A stretch of 64,000 bases of DNA from Firmicutes bacterium HGW-Firmicutes-11 (GTDB lineage Bacteria > Bacillota > Clostridia > Peptostreptococcales > Anaerovoracaceae), in assembly GCA_002840285.1 (NCBI GenBank), contig PHAE01000008.1:1-64000 (forward strand), in the 5' to 3' direction. Positions 18,873-28,294 of the stretch are shown here, piece after piece (position 1 is the first letter of the stretch; every line of letters begins with the position of its first letter). The notes beneath the pieces were generated by a model that saw nothing but the letters and a program-made list of their open reading frames with translations, made no database searches and was not told where the DNA came from. The translations under genes and the position numbers were made by a program.

Positions 18873-20879
18873 CTACTTCCAGTACAGATAAACGCTGCTT
18901 CCTTTTTCCGCTTTTTCTCCCGGCTTTGGGTATTGGTCGATGATCGTGAAATCCTCGTCCGTCTGGGTATCCGGCGCTATTACGTAATTCAATTCGACAC
19001 CTCCAAGAATACCGATGGCATCGCTGAAACTTTCACCGGTGACGGATGGCACAGACACCATGTCATTCTCCAGCAAGTCTCGTTCCTCATCGCTGTATTT
19101 TTTCTCTACGTTCAGATATCGAAGTGTGTTCTCCAGAATCGTTTTGGCTCCCGGCGCCGCGGTCAGGCTCCCGAATTTGACTCCCTGCGGAGAATCGACC
19201 ACAAGAAGGATCGCTACTTTGGGATCATCCATCGGCGCCATCCCGATGAATGAGGAATATGTGTCATCGATGTAGACACCGTTTTCCACTTTGTTTGCCG
19301 TTCCGGTCTTTCCGCCGATGCGATATCCGGGGATCTTCGCTGTTCCGCCGCCGCCTTCGGCAACGACTGATTCCATGATCAGGCTCATCTCTTCTGCAGT
19401 CTGTCTTGAAATGACTTGCCTGACTTCCACCGGATCAAATTCCCGGACAACGTTCCCTTCCGCATCGAGCAATGCCTTGACGAGTCTTGGCTGCATCATC
19501 ATTCCTTCATTTCCCAGTGCGGAGACAGCTGTCATGAGGCTGATGGGAGTGACTGCAATGCCCTGGCCGTAGGACATGGTCGCAAGGCCGACCGGACCTG
19601 CCGTATCCTTGTTCTGTAAGAGGTTTCCGGCTTCTCCGGGAAAGTCGATTCCGGTTTTTTCCATTAACCCAAATTGATTCAGATAATGATAGTAGGTTTC
19701 CAGGCCTAATCGCTGAGAAATCTGTACGAAAACAGGATTGCAGGAATTCTGAACAGCTTCGGTCACGGTTTGCAGGCCATGGGGATTGTAAGATCTCCAA
19801 CAATTCAATGTCGAGCCGGCAATGTGGATCGATCCAGTACAGGTAAAAGTTTCAAGCGGATTGGTTACCTTTTCTTCCAAAGCAATCGCTGTGGTTATGA
19901 GTTTGAATGTGGATCCCGGTTCATAGGTGTCGTTGATCATTGGATTTCGCCACATTTCGTTCCAGAAATCCATCTTTTCAGCATCGGTCATGGACTGCAG
20001 CAGTTCCGCCTGTTCCGGATCCGGTGGTGTCCTCGGATCGTTGGGATCGAATTCCGGCGTGGAGGCAATTGCCAGGACTTCACCGGTCGACGGATCCATG
20101 ATCAGGCAGAAAACCCGTTTGGAACTGGTTGTCTGCTGCACCTCAAGAATCGCCTTTTCCACATAGTGCTGGATGACTTCATCGATGGTCAGCATGACCG
20201 ACAAGCCGTCTTCTGCCTGGAAGTACTTTTCGATCCCGAAAGCCAGGCTGTCGCCTGTCACATCGGTATTGGCAATCGAGCGGCCTGGCCGGCCCGCAAG
20301 ATACTTGTCATATCTCAGCTCGATCCCGGAAAGTCCATTGTTGTCATCGGTGGTGCTTCCCAGAAGATGAGCCGCGAAGGATCCCAGAGGATAATAGCGT
20401 TTGACGTCTTCGGTGATGGATATGCCGGGCAGTCTAGCCTCTCTGATCTGATCTGCAACTTCCTTGTCGATGTATTTTGCAAGCTTTACGATCGATCGTT
20501 CCCTTGTGATAAGTTCCTGCACCGTTGCGCTGTCTATGGATAGCAGTTCAGAAAGCTTCGCTGCCGTCGCGCTCACCTGTTGTTGTGATTCCTCGTCGGT
20601 TCTTGCCGACGCAACATCGGCAGGTCTCGCCCAGATCGTATTTTTGACTGCACTGATCGCCAGTTCCTTGCTATTGCGGTCAAAGATGACGCCACGTTTC
20701 GCAGGGATCGGCATATCCCTCGTCTGCTGTTCGGTTGCCAATCTTGCATATCGTTCCATTGCAACGACCTGGATCCACCCGATGCGAAATGCCAAACCGG
20801 TGCAAAGCAACGAAAAGATCAAGAAGAGAAAGATCAGTCTTCGTTTGCTCAACTGTGTCGGATTGATTTCTTTTTTCAT
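18873..20879 (-). CDS. Class B penicillin-binding protein with PASTA domain (FtsI/SpoVD type)
   Basis: Septal (or spore-cortex) peptidoglycan transpeptidase. From the ATG at 20879 it has 668 residues: short basic cytoplasmic start, one membrane helix (about 15-38), PBP dimer/pedestal domain (about 55-230), transpeptidase domain and one C-terminal PASTA domain (about 610-668). Active-site motifs are all present: STFK with nucleophile about Ser323, SCN, and KTGTAN. The frame extends to 20951 but the helix spacing and an AGGCGGG sequence favour 20879. A single PASTA domain is seen in SpoVD and in vegetative clostridial homologues alike, so I leave the symbol open. Confidence 0.92.
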   Translation of the reverse strand: MKKEINPTQLSKRRLIFLFLIFSLLCTGLAFRIGWIQVVAMERYARLATEQQTRDMPIPAKRGVIFDRNSKELAISAVKNTIWARPADVASARTDEESQQQVSATAAKLSELLSIDSATVQELITRERSIVKLAKYIDKEVADQIREARLPGISITEDVKRYYPLGSFAAHLLGSTTDDNNGLSGIELRYDKYLAGRPGRSIANTDVTGDSLAFGIEKYFQAEDGLSVMLTIDEVIQHYVEKAILEVQQTTSSKRVFCLIMDPSTGEVLAIASTPEFDPNDPRTPPDPEQAELLQSMTDAEKMDFWNEMWRNPMINDTYEPGSTFKLITTAIALEEKVTNPLETFTCTGSIHIAGSTLNCWRSYNPHGLQTVTEAVQNSCNPVFVQISQRLGLETYYHYLNQFGLMEKTGIDFPGEAGNLLQNKDTAGPVGLATMSYGQGIAVTPISLMTAVSALGNEGMMMQPRLVKALLDAEGNVVREFDPVEVRQVISRQTAEEMSLIMESVVAEGGGGTAKIPGYRIGGKTGTANKVENGVYIDDTYSSFIGMAPMDDPKVAILLVVDSPQGVKFGSLTAAPGAKTILENTLRYLNVEKKYSDEERDLLENDMVSVPSVTGESFSDAIGILGGVELNYVIAPDTQTDEDFTIIDQYPKPGEKAEKGSSVYLYWK

Positions 20880-20987
20880 AATCGTCCCGCCTGCTTCTAA
20901 ATGAAAAAACCGGACATCCAAATTCAAACATAATTCAGTTATCCGGACCATTGTACCATATGCAATTATTCTATGGACGATTGTTTG

Positions 20988-21434
20988 CTATTGCTTGTAT
21001 GCGATTTGTTTCAACTTGAGAGCAAAGTTTTCATCCTGGCTTTCCGTAGCATCAAGATAGGCGATCTGATTAGAGGAAGGGTAGATCATTCCCAGCTGGT
21101 TTGTCGCCTTTTCTTCGATGATCGTGATATTAGTAGCGCTTTTGATCGCCACATTGAGATTTTCGATTTCTCCGCGGACCGCATCCCCATCGGCGAGCAT
21201 TCCGTTGATATCGCATTGGATCTGCGCGCAATAGGCCGCCGAAATGATCAGACAAATGCCAAGAAGTCCTGCAAAAATAGTCAGCAGCAACAGTCGTGCT
21301 TTGTCCTTGGCCTGAACGCGACGTAACTCCCTGTCATCCTCCACCGGTTTTTTGGTCGCGCGGACAGGTTTCATCTGAAATCCGTATTTTTGATAATTTG
21401 CCTGATGTTCATACCATTTTTCTGCTGCAATCAT
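20988..21434 (-). CDS. ftsL: FtsL-like septum formation protein
   Basis: 148 residues from the ATG at 21434 (AGGTAGG upstream; the longer frame to 21545 is inside rsmH). Basic cytoplasmic region to about residue 60, one membrane helix (LLLLTIFAGLLGICLIISAA), then an extracellular coiled-coil-like stretch with an EEKATNQLGMIYP motif typical of FtsL/DivIC proteins. Sequence identity in this family is always low; the call rests on topology, size and its place between rsmH and the class B PBP. Likely recruits and activates the septal synthase with DivIB. Confidence 0.8.
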   Translation of the reverse strand: MIAAEKWYEHQANYQKYGFQMKPVRATKKPVEDDRELRRVQAKDKARLLLLTIFAGLLGICLIISAAYCAQIQCDINGMLADGDAVRGEIENLNVAIKSATNITIIEEKATNQLGMIYPSSNQIAYLDATESQDENFALKLKQIAYKQ

Positions 21435-21441
21435 TCTCGGC

Positions 21442-22377
21442 CTACCTCTTTTCGATGACACGGAGCTTAGCGCTCCTGGCTCGTGGATTCTCAGATAATT
21501 CCTGTTCTCCGGCAATGATCGGCTTTCCTGTGACTTTTCGTACATCCGACACCTTACCGCACATGCACATCGGGAATTCTTTGGGACAGGTGCAGGGTTG
21601 TTCTCTTCTGCGGAAAGTTTCCTTCACGATGCGGTCTTCCAGTGAGTGAAAGGTGATGACGGCAAATCTGCCGCCGGGAGATAGTGCGTCTATAAAATGG
21701 TCGATTGCCCGTTCCAACTGCCCGAGCTCATCATTGACTTCGATTCGGATGGCCTGAAATGTTCTTTTTGCCGGATGCGGTCCGTCTCTTCTCGCCGCCG
21801 CCGGGATTGCCGCTTTTATGATTTCCACCAGTTCGAAAGTGGTTGAGATCGGATTCTTTTTTCGCGCTTCAACGATGAATTCAGCGATTCTGGATGCCCA
21901 CCGTTCTTCTCCGTATTCGCGGATGATCCGGACAAGCTCTTTTTGTGTATAGGTGTTGACCACATCGAAGGCGGTCGTTGGATCTTCTGCGTTCATACGC
22001 ATGTCCAGTGAGCCGTCATTCATGTAGGAAAAGCCTCTTTCCGGATTATCCAGTTGGTAAGAAGAGACCCCCAGGTCGAGAATCGCTCCGTCTATAGACG
22101 ATATGCCCAGATTGAACAGAACTTCTGTGATGTCGGCATAATTGCCGTTCACGAGATGGAGTGTACATGGAACATCTTGCAAGATCACGCCGGCGGCAGT
22201 CAATGCTTCCCGATCTCTGTCGATACCTATAAAAATCCCCTTTTGACTTAATGCTTGACAGATTTCTTTCGCATGACCGCCGCCGCCCAAGGTGCCATCC
22301 ACATAGATGCCTTCTGGATTGATGTGCAGATTCTCGATCGTTTCGGATAACAACACCGCTGTGTGTTTGAATTCCAT
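21442..22377 (-). CDS. rsmH: 16S rRNA m4C1402 methyltransferase RsmH
   Basis: SAM-dependent N4-methylation of C1402 in 16S rRNA. From the ATG at 22377 (AAAGGGG nine bases upstream) the protein has 311 residues. Visible motifs: [13 protein letters not shown] at the start, [14 protein letters not shown] (SAM binding, about 27-40), [15 protein letters not shown] (about 100), and the closing [13 protein letters not shown] and [11 protein letters not shown] segments. Second gene of the dcw cluster, 16 bases after mraZ. Confidence 0.96.
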   Translation of the reverse strand: MEFKHTAVLLSETIENLHINPEGIYVDGTLGGGGHAKEICQALSQKGIFIGIDRDREALTAAGVILQDVPCTLHLVNGNYADITEVLFNLGISSIDGAILDLGVSSYQLDNPERGFSYMNDGSLDMRMNAEDPTTAFDVVNTYTQKELVRIIREYGEERWASRIAEFIVEARKKNPISTTFELVEIIKAAIPAAARRDGPHPAKRTFQAIRIEVNDELGQLERAIDHFIDALSPGGRFAVITFHSLEDRIVKETFRRREQPCTCPKEFPMCMCGKVSDVRKVTGKPIIAGEQELSENPRARSAKLRVIEKR

Positions 22378-22393
22378 GGAGTCCCCTTTGCTC

Positions 22394-22822
22394 CTAGATA
22401 CCGAGTTCCGCCATTTTTTCGGCGATTTCGTCATATCCCAAGTTGTCGCTGCCGTACTTCGCCCATTCTTGCTTGCTCCAGACTTCGATTCTGCTCATGA
22501 CACCGATCGTGACCAGCTCTTTGTCGATCTTGCCGTGCTCCCGTAGATGTGGTGGGATCGTCAGCCGTCCCTGCTTGTCGATTTCGCATTCCACTGCTCC
22601 GGAAAAGAAGTAGCGGACGAATGCTCTGGCTTCCTTGCTGGCAACCGGTAATGTGGTCAATTTGTCCTCAAAGCGCTTCCATTCCTCCATCGAGTACAGG
22701 AAAAGACAGTTATCAAGACCCTTGGTCAGGATGAACTTGTATCCAAGTTCGTCCCTGAACTTCGAAGGGATGATGATCCTGCCTTTGGCATCTATGGAGT
22801 GCTGGTATTCACCGATAAACAT
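22394..22822 (-). CDS. mraZ: Transcriptional regulator MraZ
   Basis: DNA-binding repressor of the dcw operon, made of two AbrB-like SpoVT folds. The 142-residue protein begins at the ATG at 22822 ([22 protein letters not shown] is the usual start, quoted in part: [13 protein letters not shown]) and repeats the motif in its second half ([15 protein letters not shown]). Immediately upstream the promoter is overlapped by GTGG repeats spaced ten bases apart, the expected form of its operator, so autoregulation of the whole cluster is likely. Confidence 0.95.
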   Translation of the reverse strand: MFIGEYQHSIDAKGRIIIPSKFRDELGYKFILTKGLDNCLFLYSMEEWKRFEDKLTTLPVASKEARAFVRYFFSGAVECEIDKQGRLTIPPHLREHGKIDKELVTIGVMSRIEVWSKQEWAKYGSDNLGYDEIAEKMAELGI

Positions 22823-22830
22823 GCCACTTG

Positions 22831-22885
22831 CCCCACTTTCCAACCTACTTGACACCACTATACTCCACTACCCTCCACAATGCAA
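22831..22885 (-). promoter_or_regulatory. dcw promoter with MraZ-type repeat operator
   Basis: Minus strand: -35 TTGCAT (22880-22885), a 17-base spacer, -10 TATAGT (22857-22862). Overlapping and following these are GTGGAG (22873-22878), GTGGAG (22863-22868), GTGGTG (22853-22858) and the weaker GTAGGT (22843-22848), each exactly ten bases apart, then GTGGGG at 22831-22836. MraZ is known to bind short direct repeats with about ten-base spacing upstream of its own gene. The layout places bound MraZ on the -10 element and start site. Confidence 0.8.
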
Positions 22886-22895
22886 CAAATTAAAC

Positions 22896-22925
22896 AAAAA
22901 AAATGGGTGATGACACCCACTTTTT
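22896..22925. terminator. Bidirectional terminator between sfsA and the dcw promoter
   Basis: TGGGTG pairs with CACCCA across a four-base loop. On the minus strand it is followed by ATTTTTTTTG, a strong T run, and so ends the NYN-sfsA transcript; on the plus strand it is followed by CTTTTTC. It insulates the dcw promoter located a few bases further on. Confidence 0.75.
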
Positions 22926-23024
22926 CAATGTTTTTTTATAAATTGTCAGACTTTTTCGATCATATGACAAGATTTTGTATCTGATAAAATATAGTCCACT
23001 CTATCTTGTTTTGAAACTGTCGAT

Positions 23025-23735
23025 TTATAGCGACACCGGAACCGACGTTGTTAGGGAAATCCCGTCAGGATCGACCTGGCACTGGATCGCTTCGATGGTG
23101 ATCCCTGCTTCTTTCGCTTTGCGCAATGCATCCCCAAAGGCGCGGTGTGTCGCATCATTTGGTTCAAATCCATGGATCCGGCCAGTTTGAATCACGAACA
23201 GCAGGATCGCATGATGTCCATGTGCTTTTGCCTTGACCAGTTCTTCCAGATGTCTGATGCCTCGCAAGGTCGGAGCGTCGGGAAATCTGGCGACATCGTC
23301 TTCCTCCAGTGTTACTGTTTTGACCTCAAGAAAACCGGTCTTGCCTTCTCGATCTACAAAATAAAAATCAAAGCGGGAAGAATAAAAGACCGATTCCGGG
23401 CGAAGACTTCGAAGCGGCAAGCTGACACCGGGCAGTAGGAGGCTTCCCTCCAGCAAGGATTCTTTGACCAAGAGGTTGGAGGCGCTGGAATCGATATTGA
23501 CCAGACGATTTTCTTTCTCAACAGAAATCAAAGAATACCGAGTCCTGCGACCGGTATTCTTGTTCTGCATCTGATGGTCTTCCAGATAGATTGCCGCTCC
23601 GGGAATCAGCAGCTCCTTGAATCGTCCCGTATTTTTTATGTGAGCTTCTGTCTCTGTACCATCGACGGAAACGATCGCAATGAATCGGTTCGGCCTGGAT
23701 ACAAATTTTCCGGGTACGATCGTTTCATACTTCAT
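23025..23735 (-). CDS. sfsA: SfsA family DNA/RNA nuclease-like protein
   Basis: 236 residues, normal for SfsA, which has an N-terminal OB fold and a C-terminal PD-(D/E)XK nuclease-like domain. Visible family segments are RPNRFIAIVSVDG near the start, HIKNTGRFKELLIPGA (about 32), and the C-terminal nuclease-like core with FDFYFVDREGKTGFLEVKTVTLEE (in part: GFLEVKTVTLEE) and FPDAPTLRGIRHLEEL. Historically called a sugar fermentation stimulation protein; the physiological role is unsettled. It follows the NYN gene by eight bases and ends before a strong terminator, so the two form an operon. Confidence 0.9.
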   Translation of the reverse strand: MKYETIVPGKFVSRPNRFIAIVSVDGTETEAHIKNTGRFKELLIPGAAIYLEDHQMQNKNTGRRTRYSLISVEKENRLVNIDSSASNLLVKESLLEGSLLLPGVSLPLRSLRPESVFYSSRFDFYFVDREGKTGFLEVKTVTLEEDDVARFPDAPTLRGIRHLEELVKAKAHGHHAILLFVIQTGRIHGFEPNDATHRAFGDALRKAKEAGITIEAIQCQVDPDGISLTTSVPVSL

Positions 23736-23743
23736 TTCCGATC

Positions 23744-24613
23744 CTACTGTTCATTTTGCTTTCGGCCAGATCCGTTTTTTGCTCCGTCTTTCGCTTCCTT
23801 TTCCCTGACATAGAAAAGCATACTGCTTCCGTGCCGTACCGATTTGATCTCGACGCTCTCCATGGATCGAATGAATGGGGTGAGTTTTTTAAAGCCAAAA
23901 TTACGAACATCAAAATCAGGATATCGTTTCAGTAACATCGTCCCGATGTCGCCGATGAATACCCAGTCATCTTCATCAGAGTTTTCCCGGATGATGGTCA
24001 ATACCGCTTGCTCGATCGTGTCAAAGGTCGTCATTTCGACCTTCGGCTCTTCCTCTGTCTCTTCAAATCCTTCCGGCAGTGAGATAACGATCTTTTCTTT
24101 TCGTTTGAACTCTTCTGCCTTGGATTTTACCAGTTTATCCTTAAGGTCGTCCTTTTTGGCTGGAACAGGTACGTCTTGCTTTGCGATGATGTCCAGATAC
24201 TTAAATTTATTGCACGCGACGATAAAAGCCTTCGGTGTTTTTCGTTCGCCCATACCTACCACGTCCATGCCGGATTCTCTCAGGCGGGACGCGAGCCTGG
24301 TGAAATCACTGTCACTTGTGACCAGACAAAATCCGTCCACATTTCCCGAATACAGGATATCCATGGCGTCGATGATCATGGCGGCGTCGGTCGAGTTTTT
24401 TCCTGTCGTATATCCATATTGCTGGATCGGCGTGATCGAATATTCCAACAACACACTTTTCCAGTTCCCAAGCGCCGGTTTGGTCCAGTCTCCGTAGATT
24501 CGCTTGTATGTCGCGATCCCTTCATTGGACACTTCATCCAGAATGAATTTGATATACTTGTCCGAAATGTTGTCCGCATCGATGAGCACTGCGAAACGAT
24601 GATCATTGGGCAT
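23744..24613 (-). CDS. NYN-domain RNase-like protein with OST-HTH domain
   Basis: 289 residues. The N-terminal NYN (LabA/DUF88) domain is a PIN-fold RNase relative; the acidic residues expected for metal binding are visible in VLIDADNIS (about 10), KNSTDAAMIIDAMDIL (about 72) and LVTSDSDFTRLA (about 97). A charged linker (about 150-195) leads to an OST-HTH/LOTUS domain (about 205-275, VFIGDIGTMLLKRYPDFD, FGFKKLTPFI), an RNA-binding module. Together these suggest RNA processing or silencing, but no substrate can be inferred. First gene of a two-gene unit with sfsA. Confidence 0.85.
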   Translation of the reverse strand: MPNDHRFAVLIDADNISDKYIKFILDEVSNEGIATYKRIYGDWTKPALGNWKSVLLEYSITPIQQYGYTTGKNSTDAAMIIDAMDILYSGNVDGFCLVTSDSDFTRLASRLRESGMDVVGMGERKTPKAFIVACNKFKYLDIIAKQDVPVPAKKDDLKDKLVKSKAEEFKRKEKIVISLPEGFEETEEEPKVEMTTFDTIEQAVLTIIRENSDEDDWVFIGDIGTMLLKRYPDFDVRNFGFKKLTPFIRSMESVEIKSVRHGSSMLFYVREKEAKDGAKNGSGRKQNEQ

Positions 24614-24649
24614 GAGATCCCTCCTGCTGCTTCAAATATAACTGCTTTT

Positions 24650-24658
24650 ATTGTAGCA
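24650..24658 (-). promoter_or_regulatory. Possible extended -10 promoter for the NYN-sfsA unit
   Basis: Minus strand TGCTACAAT, an extended -10 form, lies about 40 bases before the start codon. The hexamer 17 bases further upstream (TAGCAT) is a poor -35. It is divergent from the lgt promoter. Confidence 0.4.
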
Positions 24659-24723
24659 CAAGTATAAAAAAAATGCTATTCGTCAAGAAGGCGTGAATTT
24701 TGTAACGATTTCACTATTCATGA

Positions 24724-24752
24724 TTGAATTTTTTCACTTCATACTATATAAT
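24724..24752 (+). promoter_or_regulatory. Promoter for lgt
   Basis: TTGAAT (24724-24729), 17-base spacer, TATAAT (24747-24752), about 60 bases before the lgt start. A good housekeeping-type match that probably drives lgt, ychF and perhaps the symporter gene. Confidence 0.7.
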
Positions 24753-24811
24753 GTCTTTGCGTGCGGCTATCGCTTTTGTCGCACAAAAAAGCCGGAAATG
24801 GAGGATCCTTG

Positions 24812-25576
24812 ATGTTTTTACCTACACCGGACCCTGTGGCTTTTGATCTGTTCGGACTGGAGATACGATGGTATGGTATTCTAATCGCCATCGGCATGCT
24901 TCTGGGTCTGTTGGTTGCATACAAGCGCGCCGGATCTCATGGGATCGATCCGGAACGCGTCGTAGACCTGGCTCTGATTTCCATTCCTGTGGGGATCGTC
25001 GGTGCCAGGTTGTATTATGTTGTGTTCAACTGGGAGTATTATCAGGGAGATTTCTTCCGGATGATCGACGTCCGTGCCGGCGGTCTTGCCATCCATGGCG
25101 GTTTGCTGTTCGGCATCGTTGCCGCAGGGATCTGCTGCAAACTTTGGAATATTAGACCCTTTGCATTTCTTGATCTCATGGCCCCTTCCATCGCTCTCGC
25201 CCAGTCCATCGGCAGATGGGGAAACTACTTCAACCAGGAAGCCCACGGCAGTCCGACCGATCTCCCCTGGGCGATCGAAGTCAATGGGCAGATGGTTCAC
25301 CCGACGTTTCTTTATGAATCGATCTGGTGTTTCCTGTTGTTCCTCGTTTTGCTTTGGATCAGCCGCGACCGGAAGTTTGACGGCCAGATCTTTTTACTCT
25401 ACGGCATATTCTATTCCTTTGAACGCTTTTTTGTGGAGCAGCTTCGTACCGACAGCCTTATGTTCGGCCCATTTCGGACAGCACAGCTGATCAGCGTCGC
25501 GATCTTCCTGCTCTTTATACTACTTTATATCTCACTGAACCGAAGACACGGTCGAAAAAACCGTATGTTTTATTGA
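24812..25576 (+). CDS. lgt: Prolipoprotein diacylglyceryl transferase Lgt
   Basis: Transfers a diacylglyceryl group from phosphatidylglycerol to the lipobox cysteine of prelipoproteins. From the ATG at 24812, which follows GGAGG by seven bases, the protein has 254 residues with seven hydrophobic segments. Family motifs: RWYGILIAIGMLLG (about 17), RAGGLAIHGGLLFG (about 90) and the Lgt signature SIGRWGNYFNQEAHG (about 130-145) containing the essential Arg and Glu region, then HPTFLYES (about 163). The longer frame to 24761 has no ribosome binding site. Confidence 0.95.
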   Translation: MFLPTPDPVAFDLFGLEIRWYGILIAIGMLLGLLVAYKRAGSHGIDPERVVDLALISIPVGIVGARLYYVVFNWEYYQGDFFRMIDVRAGGLAIHGGLLFGIVAAGICCKLWNIRPFAFLDLMAPSIALAQSIGRWGNYFNQEAHGSPTDLPWAIEVNGQMVHPTFLYESIWCFLLFLVLLWISRDRKFDGQIFLLYGIFYSFERFFVEQLRTDSLMFGPFRTAQLISVAIFLLFILLYISLNRRHGRKNRMFY

Positions 25577-25598
25577 AAACAGACAAGGAGACCTCTAT

Positions 25599-26693
25599 AT
25601 GAAGCTTGGCATCGTTGGTTTGCCCAACGTAGGAAAGAGCACACTTTTCAATGCAATAACAAAAGCCGGCGCGGAAGCGGCAAACTACCCGTTTTGCACG
25701 ATCGAACCGAACGTCGGTGTCGTCATCGTTCCCGATGAACGACTGAAAGTCCTTCACGAGATGTATGATTCAAAAAAAACAGTTTACACGACCATCGAGT
25801 TTTTCGACATCGCCGGTTTGGTCAAAGGCGCCTCCCAGGGTGAAGGTCTGGGAAACAAGTTTCTCGGGCACATACGGGAAGTTGCTGCGATCGTCCACGT
25901 TGTTCGTTGCTTTGACGACCCTAATGTGGTGCACGTCGACGGAACGGTCGACCCTCTATCGGACATTGAAACCATACGTCTGGAACTGATTTTTTCCGAC
26001 CTTGAACTGTTGGAGCGCCGGATCCACCGCACCCGAAAAACAATGAAAGGTGATGCTCAACTGCAGGAAGAAGCAGCCTTGCTGGACCGGATCAAAGAGA
26101 CACTGGAGTCAGGCAACTCTCCACGCACCATGAATTTGACCGAAGCGGAAGATATCTTTATGAAATCTTTGGATCTTCTTTCGGCAAAGCCGGTGATCTA
26201 TGTGGCAAACGTGGGAGAGGATCAGGTCGCAGAAGGATATTCCAATCCGTACGTAGATAAGGTGCGACAAATGGCTGATGCTGAAGGGTCTGAAGTCGTC
26301 GTTCTTTCAGCGAAACTCGAAGCGGAGATCGCAGAGCTCGAGGAAGAAGAAAAGGCCGCCTTCTTTGAAGATTTGGGCATCAAAGAATCCGGTCTGGATA
26401 AATTGATCAAAGCATCGTACCACCTGTTGGATCTGATTTCCTTCTTGACTGCCGGCCAACCGGAGGTCAGAGCCTGGACGATACGTCGTGGAACAAAAGC
26501 GCCCCAGGCGGCAGGCAAGATCCATACCGACTTTGAAAAGGGCTTCATCAGAGCGGAAACCATTCCCTATGAGAAGCTGATCGCATGCGGAGGAAATTTG
26601 GCCACCGCCAAAGAAAAGGGCCTTGTCCGTTCCGAGGGCAAGGAATATGAGGTCAGGGACGGGGATATCATCCATTTCCTGTTTAATATATAA
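25599..26693 (+). CDS. ychF: Redox-regulated ribosome-binding ATPase YchF
   Basis: Obg-family P-loop protein (EngD) that binds ATP in preference to GTP and associates with ribosomes. The 364 residues show G1 [15 protein letters not shown] (about 8-22), G3 [14 protein letters not shown] (about 67), and a G4 position with NVGE instead of NKxD, the known reason for ATP use. A coiled-coil insertion and a C-terminal TGS domain (about 280-364, with [13 protein letters not shown]) complete the fold. Starts 22 bases after lgt with AAGGAGA. Confidence 0.96.
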   Translation: MKLGIVGLPNVGKSTLFNAITKAGAEAANYPFCTIEPNVGVVIVPDERLKVLHEMYDSKKTVYTTIEFFDIAGLVKGASQGEGLGNKFLGHIREVAAIVHVVRCFDDPNVVHVDGTVDPLSDIETIRLELIFSDLELLERRIHRTRKTMKGDAQLQEEAALLDRIKETLESGNSPRTMNLTEAEDIFMKSLDLLSAKPVIYVANVGEDQVAEGYSNPYVDKVRQMADAEGSEVVVLSAKLEAEIAELEEEEKAAFFEDLGIKESGLDKLIKASYHLLDLISFLTAGQPEVRAWTIRRGTKAPQAAGKIHTDFEKGFIRAETIPYEKLIACGGNLATAKEKGLVRSEGKEYEVRDGDIIHFLFNI

Positions 26694-26735
26694 AGTTATC
26701 GCTCAGAGTTCAATCGTATTGGAGGAGGAATCACT

Positions 26736-28226
26736 TTGGACGTAATCAATTCTGTGATCGATTTTCTCAACGGCATTATCTGGTCCCAAGCTCTGGTCTA
26801 TTTTTGTCTCATCACCGGTCTGTATTTTTCAATTCGTACTAAGTTTCTGCAGGTGAGACTCATCAAGCCCATGGTCAAGTACATTTTTGAAGGAAAAGAT
26901 TCCAAAGAGGGCATCTCTTCCTTCCAGGCACTTTGCACCGCTCTTGCCGGCCGTGTTGGTACCGGAAACATCGCCGGAACCGCCACCGCCATTTTCTTCG
27001 GTGGACCGGGAGCTCTCGTCTGGATGTGGATCATCGCTTTCCTCGGCGCATCGTCCGCTTACATGGAAGCCGCTCTCGCACAGGTCTGGAAGACCGAGAT
27101 CGACGGCGAATACCGCGGTGGTCCGGCGTACTACATCGAAAAGGGCATGCATTCCCGTTGGTATGCAATGGTCTTTTCTGTTTCCACACTTCTGGCTTGT
27201 GGTCTTCTGCTGCCTGGTGTGCAGGCGAACTCCATCGCCAACGCCTTCAACAATGTCGGCGGCGTTCCCAATATCGCATCCGGCGTCGTGATCGCAATCG
27301 TTCTTGCGCTCATCATCTTCGGTGGTATCCGAAGGATAGCCAAAACCGCAGAGATCATCGTTCCCTTTATGGCAATCATCTACATTTTAATGGCTATCAT
27401 CATCATCTTTGTTCACATCGATCGTCTTGGCGAGATTCTGGGACTGATCTTCGGAAGCGCTTTCGGCATGAATGCAACGTTTGGCGGTATCATCGGTTCT
27501 GCAGTTGCCTGGGGCGTAAAGCGCGGCATCTACTCCAATGAAGCCGGTCAAGGTTCCGCACCTCACGCAGCAGCTGCTGCTGAAGTGTCTCATCCTGCAA
27601 AGCAAGGCCTGGTTCAGGCGTTCTCCGTCTACATCGACACTTTGTTCGTTTGTTCCGCTACTGGTTTCATGATCCTGATGACCGACTGCTATAATGTTTT
27701 GGATCAAGCAACCGGCAACTTCCTTCACATCGGTGACAACGCCACGATGCAAGCTTTGGCGGAGACACAGACCGTCGGGCCTCAATTCACTCAGGCTGCG
27801 GTAACAACGGTTGTCGGAAGCTTCGGCGGATGGTTCGTAGCGATCTGCCTTGCATTTTTCGCTTTCACCACGATCATGGCTTACTACTATCAGGCGGAAT
27901 CCAACGTAGCTTACATCTTCCGTCATCAGGACAGCGCTAAGAGACGTGCAGTCACCCTGGTGCTTCGGATCGCCATCATCGTGGCTGTTCTGTACTCCAC
28001 GGTGAGCACCGCGACCGCTGCCTGGAATGCTGGAGACGTTGGTGTTGGTCTGATGGCCTGGATCAACCTGATCGCTCTTTGGATCCTCCAGAAACCAGCA
28101 CTTGCAACTCTGAAGGATTATGAAGCGCAAAGAAAAGCCGGGCTGGATCCCGTGTTTGAGCCGGAAAAACTTGGTATCAAAAACGCGGATATCTGGAATG
28201 ACATCAACAAGAGAAGACTCAAATAG
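26736..28226 (+). CDS. Sodium:alanine symporter (AGCS family)
   Basis: Sodium-coupled uptake of alanine or glycine across the membrane. The 496-residue protein has 10-11 hydrophobic segments and the AGCS signature regions ALAGRVGTGNIAGTATAIFF (about 68-87) and GIYSNEAGQGSAPHAAAAAE (about 266-285). It starts with TTG at 26736, supported by GGAGGAGG seven bases upstream. The codon use differs from neighbours by being richer in C-ending codons, common for highly expressed transporters. It follows ychF by 42 bases and ends at a textbook terminator. The exact amino acid carried cannot be read from sequence. Confidence 0.93.
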   Translation: MDVINSVIDFLNGIIWSQALVYFCLITGLYFSIRTKFLQVRLIKPMVKYIFEGKDSKEGISSFQALCTALAGRVGTGNIAGTATAIFFGGPGALVWMWIIAFLGASSAYMEAALAQVWKTEIDGEYRGGPAYYIEKGMHSRWYAMVFSVSTLLACGLLLPGVQANSIANAFNNVGGVPNIASGVVIAIVLALIIFGGIRRIAKTAEIIVPFMAIIYILMAIIIIFVHIDRLGEILGLIFGSAFGMNATFGGIIGSAVAWGVKRGIYSNEAGQGSAPHAAAAAEVSHPAKQGLVQAFSVYIDTLFVCSATGFMILMTDCYNVLDQATGNFLHIGDNATMQALAETQTVGPQFTQAAVTTVVGSFGGWFVAICLAFFAFTTIMAYYYQAESNVAYIFRHQDSAKRRAVTLVLRIAIIVAVLYSTVSTATAAWNAGDVGVGLMAWINLIALWILQKPALATLKDYEAQRKAGLDPVFEPEKLGIKNADIWNDINKRRLK

Positions 28227-28240
28227 CAAACGTACACGAA

Positions 28241-28267
28241 AGGACGACCCGGCGGGTCGTCCTTTTT
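28241..28267 (+). terminator. Intrinsic terminator after the alanine symporter gene
   Basis: AGGACGACCC pairs with GGGTCGTCCT across a two-base tip, directly followed by TTTTT. It lies 15 bases after the stop codon. Confidence 0.92.
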
Positions 28268-28294
28268 CACTTCTGTTGCTTTATCGTCAACTGC

